A stretch of 64,000 bases of DNA from NCBI GenBank assembly GCA_963836405.1, contig CAWIJL010000007.1:62001-126000 (forward strand), written 5' to 3'. Source of the stretch: CAWIJJ01 sp963836405. GTDB lineage: Bacteria > Acidobacteriota > Terriglobia > Bryobacterales > Bryobacteraceae. The notes below the pieces were generated by a model. The model ran no database searches and had not been told where the DNA came from. It saw only the letters and a list, made by a program, of their open reading frames with translations. Shown here piece by piece: positions 58,716 through 64,000 of the stretch; position 1 is the first letter of the stretch; the number at the start of each line of letters is the position of its first letter. The translations under genes and the position numbers were made by a program.

Positions 58716-59953
58716 ACCCGATGGCGGCGGAAAACCGCGGACCCCTGGTCAAATTCGAATCCCGCGTGCTGCAGGGCATCGAAGCCGAGGTGAGCGCGGC
58801 CCTGGCAGCGCCCGGCGGGGCCGAAGAGACGGGCGGCATCCTGCTCGGCCGCTGGACAGCCCGCAAAATCCTGATCGACGATTTCGAGCCGGTGCCCTCC
58901 GAACACCGTTTCGGACCGGCCTACGTCCTCTCGGGCGACGATTTGCGCCAGTTCCAGGAATCGGTCGAGTGGTTTCGCACGCAGCGCGAACCGGCCGGCG
59001 AAATCGTCGGTCTCTACCGCAGCCGCATCAGCCCCGGTTCGGACCGCGACAAGGAGGACCAGGGGTGGTTCGAACGTCTTCTTCCGGGCGCCGACTGCCT
59101 AGTGCTCGTCTTGCGCGAGGGCGTTTCCGGCGGTCTCGAGGCTGAACTGCAATTCTCCTCGAAGGGCTCGGAAATGGCCGCGTCGGCCACGCCGTTCCCC
59201 TTTCAGGCACCGTTCGGAATACCCCTCCTGCCCGTGGAACCGGCCGCTCCCGAGCCGCCGCCCGCACCCGGCACCCCTCCGCCTCCGCCTCCGTCGCCAC
59301 CGGCTCGCGAGATGTTCGCCTCGCTCGGGGCCCCCCGCCGGCCAAAGCCGGAAGCCGGCCGCCCCTCTCGCCCGTGGGTGTGGCCAGCAATTCTTGGTGT
59401 AGCCACGCTTGCTGCCGGGCTGCTCGGTTACGCTTCCGTGGATCCGCCCATTCCCCCGCCTCGTCCACCCGTTCCCGGCGCTCGCAAGGCGGTCACTCCC
59501 GCTCCTCCCGCCGAGCCTGCGGCGGACGCGCCCGATCCCATTCCCCCGGTGGACTCGGTGCGGGGCACGCTCGACAACTGGGCGGAAGCCCTGACCAGTG
59601 GAGACGCCGACACCGTAGCCGCCTTTTACGCACCCCTGGTGACGCGCTATTTCAAGAAGCGCAACGTCACCACCGCAGAGGTCCGCCGCGCCGTTTCCGA
59701 TTCCCTCTCGCGCTACGGCCGGCCCGTCATACTCCGGCTCTCCGGCGTGAGCATCAGCCCCGAGGGCAATGGCCGGGCCACAGCCACCTTTCTGAAACAC
59801 TGGCAGACCCGCGGCCCGGGTGTTTTCGCCGGCGAAGAGGAGGAGCGGCTCGGCTTCGCGCGCGTGGGCGGCGAATGGAAAATCGATTCCGAGGAGGAAC
59901 TCCGCGTCCTCTGGGTGCAGCGACCTGCTGCGCCGCGACGCGGCAGGCGCTAG
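58712..59953 (+). CDS. Membrane-anchored degenerate JAMM/MPN-like protein 2 with NTF2-like tail
   Basis: 413 aa, paralogue of the preceding gene and translationally coupled to it (GTGA); ATG 58721 is an alternative start. ETGGILLG (39-46) and SEHRFGPAYVLSGDDLRQF (63-81) are shared. At the metal site R103-S-R105-x7-D113-x2-D116 stands in place of H-x-H-x7-S-x2-D, so both histidines are lost. A proline-rich linker (~175-225) precedes a membrane helix (~226-243) and a second Pro-rich stretch. Residues ~280-400 look like an NTF2/SnoaL-type domain (VRGTLDNWAEALTSGDADTVAAFYAP). Probably a binding or signalling module. Converges on the cysteine desulfurase gene with seven bases between stops. Confidence 0.65.
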   Translation: MNPMAAENRGPLVKFESRVLQGIEAEVSAALAAPGGAEETGGILLGRWTARKILIDDFEPVPSEHRFGPAYVLSGDDLRQFQESVEWFRTQREPAGEIVGLYRSRISPGSDRDKEDQGWFERLLPGADCLVLVLREGVSGGLEAELQFSSKGSEMAASATPFPFQAPFGIPLLPVEPAAPEPPPAPGTPPPPPPSPPAREMFASLGAPRRPKPEAGRPSRPWVWPAILGVATLAAGLLGYASVDPPIPPPRPPVPGARKAVTPAPPAEPAADAPDPIPPVDSVRGTLDNWAEALTSGDADTVAAFYAPLVTRYFKKRNVTTAEVRRAVSDSLSRYGRPVILRLSGVSISPEGNGRATATFLKHWQTRGPGVFAGEEEERLGFARVGGEWKIDSEEELRVLWVQRPAAPRRGRR

Positions 59954-59960
59954 TAACGCT

Positions 59961-61124
59961 CTATGCCACCGGCGTCAACGCGCGGATTCGGGTCACCGTT
60001 TCCACTACCCGCGTGGCGGCGTATTCGATCTCTTCGGCCGTCGTGAATCGACCCAGCCCGAAGCGCACCGACGATTGCGCCTGCTCATCGCTCCCGCACA
60101 GCGCCCGCACCACCGAACTGGTTTCCATCGCGCTCGAACTGCACGCCGATACCGTCGAAAGCGCCAGGTCCGGCAGGCTCATCAGCAGCGTCTCGCCGTC
60201 CACCCCGCTGAAACTCACGTTCAGGTTTCCCGGCAGCCGGTGCTCCATCGAGCCGTTGATCCGCAGATCCTCGAGCCCGGCTTCCAACCTCTCTTTCAGC
60301 CGGTCGCGCAGCATTCCGATGCGCTCCGCATCGGCGGCCATTTCCTCCTGCGCAATCGCGCATGCCGCGCCCGTCCCCACGATTCCCGGCACGTTCAACG
60401 TCCCCGAACGGTGGCCGTTTTCGTGGCCGCCGCCGTCCATCTGCGCCGCCAGTTGCACCCGCACCGGATGCCGCCGCACGTACAGCCCGCCCACGCCTTT
60501 CGGTCCGTAAAACTTGTGCGTGCTGAAAGAAAGCAGGTCGATCGGATCCTCGGCCAGGTTCACCGGCAGCTTGGCGAACGCCTGCGCCGCATCGCAGTGG
60601 TAAAGCACCCCCCGCTCGCGGCAGATGGCGCCGATCTCGCGCACCGGTTGCACGACGCCGATCTCATTGTTGGCGAACAGCACGCTCACCAGCACCGTGT
60701 CCGGCCGGATCGCCGCGCGCAGCGCATCCAGGTCGATCAGCCCGTCCGGCCGCGGGGTCAGGATCGTCGCCTCGGCGCCCTGCTGCTCCAGGTGATGAAT
60801 CGGGTCGAGCACCGCCTTGTGCTCGGTGGACATCGTGATGAAGTGCCGGCCCTTGGCCCGGTACGCTTCGGCCACTCCTTTTATGGCTAGATTGTTGGAT
60901 TCGGTGGCGCCGCTCGTGAACACGATGTCGCGTGGTTCGGCGCCGGCAAGGTCGGCAACGCGCTGGCGGGCGAGAGCCACGGCCTTCTCCGTTTCCCATC
61001 CGAAACTGTGGGTCCGGCTCGCCGGATTGCCGAACTTCGCTCCGAAGTAGGGCAACATTGCCTCCAGCACCCGGGGGTCGACCGGGGTAGTGGCGTGATA
61101 GTCCAGGTAGATGGTCTTGGGCAT
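59961..61124 (-). CDS. Cysteine desulfurase (NifS/IscS family)
   Basis: 387 aa class V PLP enzyme that takes sulfur from cysteine for Fe-S clusters or thiolation. YLDYHATTPVD (6-16), TSGATESNNLA (~70-80), HCDAAQ (~176-181), PLP lysine K204 in SFSTHKFYGPKG, and catalytic C328 in a SACSSSAMETS loop, the IscS/NifS-type long loop. It stands alone: no iscU, iscA or nifU is visible, so I give no gene symbol. Diverges from clpS with 48 bases between. Confidence 0.92.
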   Translation of the reverse strand: MPKTIYLDYHATTPVDPRVLEAMLPYFGAKFGNPASRTHSFGWETEKAVALARQRVADLAGAEPRDIVFTSGATESNNLAIKGVAEAYRAKGRHFITMSTEHKAVLDPIHHLEQQGAEATILTPRPDGLIDLDALRAAIRPDTVLVSVLFANNEIGVVQPVREIGAICRERGVLYHCDAAQAFAKLPVNLAEDPIDLLSFSTHKFYGPKGVGGLYVRRHPVRVQLAAQMDGGGHENGHRSGTLNVPGIVGTGAACAIAQEEMAADAERIGMLRDRLKERLEAGLEDLRINGSMEHRLPGNLNVSFSGVDGETLLMSLPDLALSTVSACSSSAMETSSVVRALCGSDEQAQSSVRFGLGRFTTAEEIEYAATRVVETVTRIRALTPVA

Positions 61125-61172
61125 CTGGTACTACTCCATTCTGGCGCATAATGAAGCATACTGGACATACGC

Positions 61173-61493
61173 ATGGCCAACCCTTCGATCAGCCCGGAAC
61201 CGGAGACGATCGAACGGGATCGATTAGTTCCCCTGTATCGCGTGGTGCTGCTCGACGACAACGATCACACCTACGATTACGTTATCGAGATGCTCCAGCG
61301 CATCTTCATCTTTACCCTGGAGCAGGCTTACCGGCATGCCGAAGAGGTGGACCGCTGCGGCCGGACCGTGCTGATTACCTGCGAGCTCGGCGAGGCCGAA
61401 TTTGCCCGCGATCAGATCCACGCCTACGGTCCCGACTGGCGCCTCGAACGGTCCAAAGGCTCGATGTCCGCCATCGTCGAGCCGGCGGCGTGA
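61173..61493 (+). CDS. clpS: ATP-dependent Clp protease adaptor ClpS
   Basis: 106 aa adaptor that hands N-degron substrates to ClpA/ClpC. PLYRVVLLDDNDHTYDYVIEML (~25-45, trimmed by position) and the LEQAYRHAEEVDRCGRTVLITCELGEAEFARDQI block are the family core. No clpA follows, so the partner is elsewhere. Precedes the parvulin gene by 31 bases on the same strand. Confidence 0.93.
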   Translation: MANPSISPEPETIERDRLVPLYRVVLLDDNDHTYDYVIEMLQRIFIFTLEQAYRHAEEVDRCGRTVLITCELGEAEFARDQIHAYGPDWRLERSKGSMSAIVEPAA

Positions 61494-61524
61494 ATTGGCC
61501 GCGGCGAGGTAAAATAGAGAACAT

Positions 61525-62460
61525 ATGATTTTTCTCCGTCCCCTGTTATTCGTGTGTCCGCTCGTATGCCTGATGGCGCAGACCCCTCCCCCCACCGCGG
61601 TTGCTACACCGGCGCCGGCCGGCACGCCCGCCGCAGTTGCCCCTGCACCCGCTCCTGAAGTCCCGCCGGACCGCGTCGTGATTACCGTCGGCGATCGCAA
61701 AGTCACAGCCGCCGAGTTTGAAGCCATGATCGCTGCCATGCCCGCCCAGTATCAGACTGCCGCCCGCGGGCCCGGACGCAAGCAGTTCGTCGACGGTGTG
61801 GTCCGCATGTTTGCCCTCGCCGAGGAAGGCAAGCGCCGCAAAATCGATCAGGAAACCATATTCAAAACCAAGGTCGCGTTCGACTCCGCCAATATTCTCG
61901 CAACCCTGACCGCCGAGCAGATCACCAAGGATCTGAAGCCCTCCGAGGCAGACATCAAGCAATACTACGACGAACATAAGTCCGACATGGAGCGTGTGCA
62001 CGCCAGACACGTTCTCATCCGCATGCAGGGTTCGCCCGTGGTTTTGAAGCCCGGCCAGAAAGACCTCACGGACGCCGAGGCTCTCGCCAAGGCGCAGGAG
62101 ATCCACAAGCGCCTTATGGCCGGTGAGGATTTCGCCACCGTCGCCCGCGCCGAATCGGACGACGGCGGCGCCGCTACCGACGCCGGCGACCTGGGAACCT
62201 TCGGGCACGGCCAGATGGTGCCGGCCTTCGAGGACGCCGCCTTTGCCCTCAAGGCCGGTGAAATCAGCGAGCCTGTCAAAACGCAGTTCGGCTATCACAT
62301 CATCCGCTGCGAGGGCAAAGAAGCGAAAACATTCGCGCAGGCCAAGGACGATATCGAAAAGAAACTTCAGCCGGAGATGGCTCAGAAAGCCCTCAAGGCA
62401 GTCGAAGCGAACAAGGGCGTGAAACTCGATCCCGAATTCTTCAATTTTTCCAATCGGTAA
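61525..62460 (+). CDS. Parvulin-type peptidyl-prolyl isomerase (PpiC/SurA-like), exported
   Basis: 311 aa. A signal peptide (~1-18) and a Pro/Ala-rich spacer (to ~50) precede a SurA-like N-terminal region (VVITVGDRKVTAAEFEAMIA). The parvulin domain (~150-275) has HARHVLIRM, the FATVARAESDDGGAATDAGDLGTFG block (trimmed: D-G-G-A..G-D-L-G) and VKTQFGYHIIRCE. It acts outside the cytoplasm on folding outer-membrane or secreted proteins. It ends one base before the zinc-ribbon gene. Confidence 0.88.
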   Translation: MIFLRPLLFVCPLVCLMAQTPPPTAVATPAPAGTPAAVAPAPAPEVPPDRVVITVGDRKVTAAEFEAMIAAMPAQYQTAARGPGRKQFVDGVVRMFALAEEGKRRKIDQETIFKTKVAFDSANILATLTAEQITKDLKPSEADIKQYYDEHKSDMERVHARHVLIRMQGSPVVLKPGQKDLTDAEALAKAQEIHKRLMAGEDFATVARAESDDGGAATDAGDLGTFGHGQMVPAFEDAAFALKAGEISEPVKTQFGYHIIRCEGKEAKTFAQAKDDIEKKLQPEMAQKALKAVEANKGVKLDPEFFNFSNR

Positions 62461-62461
62461 C

Positions 62462-62779
62462 GTGCGCACTCGAAAGCTGGAAATCCGCTGTCCCCAGTGC
62501 GGCAGCGGGGATGTCTTCTACAGTTGCACCCCCGGCTGTTGCTTCAATCACGTCTGTTCGAATTGCGGCACGACCTTCGAAACCCTGACCGCGGCCAAAG
62601 GCGGTAAGGTTTCGGGCGTCGTGCCGCCCGATCCGCTGCCCGAGGCTGCCGACCCCACCGCCGCCTGCGCCCGCTGCGATTCCATCAACGTGTACATGGT
62701 TGAAGATGGATCGCTCGTTTGCGCCAACTGCGGCACACTGCTCTCCCTGGAATTGACCGAAATCAGCCCCGGCAGCTAA
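62462..62779 (+). CDS. Double zinc-ribbon protein
   Basis: 105 aa starting at GTG 62462, one base after the parvulin stop. Two ribbon pairs: CPQC (11-14) with CSNC (33-36), and CARC (72-75) with CANC (90-93). Between the pairs is a flexible glycine/proline region. Probably cytoplasmic and nucleic-acid or protein binding; no further family recognised. Confidence 0.7.
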   Translation: MRTRKLEIRCPQCGSGDVFYSCTPGCCFNHVCSNCGTTFETLTAAKGGKVSGVVPPDPLPEAADPTAACARCDSINVYMVEDGSLVCANCGTLLSLELTEISPGS

Positions 62780-62852
62780 GCCCTCACCAGGCCGCTCGAG
62801 GACGGGAGCACGCCAGGTGAGCGGCGGGAAGGCGGCTTCGGTGAAACGCCCA

Positions 62853-63149
62853 CTATGATCGCGCCCCTTCCGGTTCAAAGCTGATTTTGAGCCGCGTCCC
62901 GGTCGCCTTGGCGTATTTCTCGAGGGTCCGGGTGGTGGGCATGCTCCCGCCGCCTTCCAGCCGTGCGATAACGGCCTGCGTGGTCTTCATGCGCTGGGCA
63001 ACCTGCTCTTGCGTGAGGCCTGCGCGGGCGCGGGCTTCGATCAGCGCGGCGGCAAGCGAAAACTCTTCCTCCAGCGCCTCATATTCCCGCCGGTACTTCG
63101 GGTTCTTCATCCACTTCTTGTGGAGATCGTCTACCGTCGTGCGCTTCAT
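62853..63149 (-). CDS. XRE-family helix-turn-helix protein, antitoxin-like
   Basis: 98 aa. The helix-turn-helix is in residues ~42-92 (AGLTQEQVAQRMKTTQAVIARLEGG, positions only). The ~40-residue N-terminal extension with LHKKWMKNPKYRREYEAL is typical of HigA-type antitoxins. The ATG overlaps the stop of a truncated toxin reading frame (ATGA), matching the usual toxin-first HigBA order. With no intact toxin it may be an orphan repressor. Confidence 0.82.
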   Translation of the reverse strand: MKRTTVDDLHKKWMKNPKYRREYEALEEEFSLAAALIEARARAGLTQEQVAQRMKTTQAVIARLEGGGSMPTTRTLEKYAKATGTRLKISFEPEGARS

Positions 63150-63286
63150 TGACCCTGTACCTCCTGAGCCCTCTGCAACGCTATTTCAATCTCTCGCCGG
63201 GGTGTCTTTTGCGCTTTCTTGACGAACACGCGGACGACGACAACTCGGCGACCCTTGGCGATGACGTAGATTGCCCTTGAAATCCG
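63146..63286 (-). pseudogene. Remnant of a HigB/Gp49-like toxin (C-terminal fragment)
   Basis: 47 codons ending in TGA (63148-63146), directly before the antitoxin. It reads RISRAIYVIAKG...VFVKKAQKTPRREIEIA, closely resembling the C-terminus of phage-derived Gp49-like HigB toxins. A TAA lies two codons upstream in frame and no ATG/GTG/TTG start follows it near the fragment's 5' end, so the N-terminal two thirds is missing. The 114 bases to the MFS gene end (63287-63400) hold no recognisable toxin sequence. Confidence 0.65.
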
Positions 63287-63400
63287 TTCTTACCCTTTAT
63301 TGCATTTTTGCAATACGGCCGGAGGGCGAACCGACGACAAGCACCTGAAATGGTCGGCCAGCATCGTCCTCCTTCTTTGATTCGGCCGGCAAGTCCTCCC

Positions 63401-64000
63401 TCAGGTCTTCCGGGCTTCCTCTTCCGGAGCGGGGATGCGAACGAACGCGCGGTACAGCAGCAGATCGTAGATTGTTTTCAGGCCGCCGGCGAGAAAGAAC
63501 GGCCAATCGATCGTCGCCGGGTTGCCGAACATCCATCCGGCGAACAGCGGTCCGATGGCCGCTCCCGTCGTCTTGGCTACCCCGGTAATTCCGGCGGCCG
63601 CGGACCGTTCCGCGGGATGCACGATGGCCATGGTGTACGACTGCCGCGCGGGAACGTCCATCTGGCTGATACTGAAGCGCGCCAGAAGCACCAGGACGGC
63701 AAGTTCCACGTTAGGCATCAAGGGTACGCTCATCAGCAGAAGGTTCGATGGCAGGTGGGTGAACACCATCGTCTTCACCAGTCCGATGCGTGCCGCGATG
63801 CGTGAGGCGAGTAGGGCCGACAATCCCGCAAAGAGGTTGGCGCCGAAGAAAATGGCGCCCAGTGTGGCGGGCGCAACGCCAAAGCGCAGATAGAACCAGT
63901 AAGCCATGAAGCTCTGCAGGACGAAGCCGCCTCCGAACGAATCCAGCGCGTAGAGAGCCGAAAGGCGGGCCACCGTTCCGCGGGAGTGCGCCAGGCCAAA
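63401..64000 (-). CDS. MFS transporter, partial (3' end of gene)
   Basis: About 199 codons of a major facilitator, continuing past the window edge: the frame is open to base 64000. Six or so hydrophobic segments include FVLQSFMAYWFYLRFG, LGAIFFGANLFAGLSALLAS and LLARFSISQMDVPARQSYTMAIV, a typical cytoplasmic-loop DVPARQ motif. The C-terminus ends in EEEARKT. Substrate unknown. Confidence 0.8.
   Translation of the reverse strand, partial: FGLAHSRGTVARLSALYALDSFGGGFVLQSFMAYWFYLRFGVAPATLGAIFFGANLFAGLSALLASRIAARIGLVKTMVFTHLPSNLLLMSVPLMPNVELAVLVLLARFSISQMDVPARQSYTMAIVHPAERSAAAGITGVAKTTGAAIGPLFAGWMFGNPATIDWPFFLAGGLKTIYDLLLYRAFVRIPAPEEEARKT

Noticed and set aside
57609..61124. A ubiquitin-like conjugation or deconjugation system (JAMM-like proteins next to a cysteine desulfurase)
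   Set aside because: The JAMM histidines are missing, no E1-like or ubiquitin-like gene is present, and the desulfurase is convergent with its own promoter.
1..64000. tRNA, rRNA, CRISPR arrays, insertion sequences or prophage
   Set aside because: No cloverleaf-like, rRNA-like, regularly spaced repeat or transposase/integrase sequence was seen; the only DNA repeats are the panC-tail copies and the 11-bp triple.

Overview
The window looks like a chromosomal segment of a high-GC soil acidobacterium, most likely in the Bryobacterales/Solibacter group. I infer this from family content, not from a database search. The pointers are a MacB-like duplicated orphan permease, an Oar-type TonB receptor with a carboxypeptidase-regulatory-like N-terminus, a DUF1501 plus cytochrome/PSD1 gene pair, a winged-helix regulator fused to TPRs, and many short-overlap operons. 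I found no rRNA, tRNA, CRISPR array, transposase or phage module. Most of the window is core metabolism with small islands of decayed or unfamiliar genes.

Layout. 1-3.5 kb: end of an allophanate hydrolase gene plus a three-gene NitT/TauT-type ABC importer (probably urea/guanidine related); the first two genes carry single-base frameshifts. 3.5-7.8 kb: a membrane methyltransferase, an ADOP permease and a metallo-beta-lactamase-fold hydrolase. 7.9-16.5 kb: TonB-dependent receptor, DUF1501 protein and a cytochrome-c/PSD1 protein. 16.6-19.9 kb: two tandem secreted beta-propellers, then a DksA-type zinc finger fused to a PP2C phosphatase. 19.9-25.3 kb: OPT transporter and YqeY, diverging from a class V aminotransferase and SerA (serine synthesis).

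25.3-32.3 kb: a nine-gene minus-strand histidine operon (hisI-G-D-C-HAD-B-H-F-A) with almost every junction overlapping. It is preceded by what reads as a complete attenuator: a 23-codon leader peptide with five His codons, a 1:2 hairpin, a 2:3 antiterminator and a 3:4 terminator. 32.3-38.4 kb is accessory: a glycosyltransferase, a degenerate protein kinase with a coiled coil, a winged-helix/TPR regulator with three 11-bp tandem repeats at its promoter, two small secreted proteins, and a decayed TPR-like gene bounded by a duplicated piece of the panC 3' end.

38.4-43.6 kb: one minus-strand operon ftsY-ribD-ribE-(panG-like)-panB-panC (riboflavin, pantothenate, SRP receptor). 43.7-49.2 kb: sugar-nucleotide-type dehydratase/epimerase, ABC exporter, PH-like membrane protein, PgsA, and an M50 peptidase. 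49.2-57.5 kb: a minus-strand run of GalT, TPR protein, YvcK, GlmU, HpnB-like glycosyltransferase, SSS symporter, small membrane protein and GalK, which groups Leloir galactose use with amino-sugar nucleotide synthesis. 57.6-60 kb: two tandem membrane-anchored proteins with a degenerate JAMM/MPN motif. 60-64 kb: cysteine desulfurase, ClpS, parvulin, a double zinc ribbon protein, an antitoxin beside a toxin remnant, and a partial MFS transporter.

The best candidates for something not well described are the his attenuator outside its textbook lineage, the pseudo-JAMM pair, the zinc finger-phosphatase fusion and the 11-bp repeat operator.
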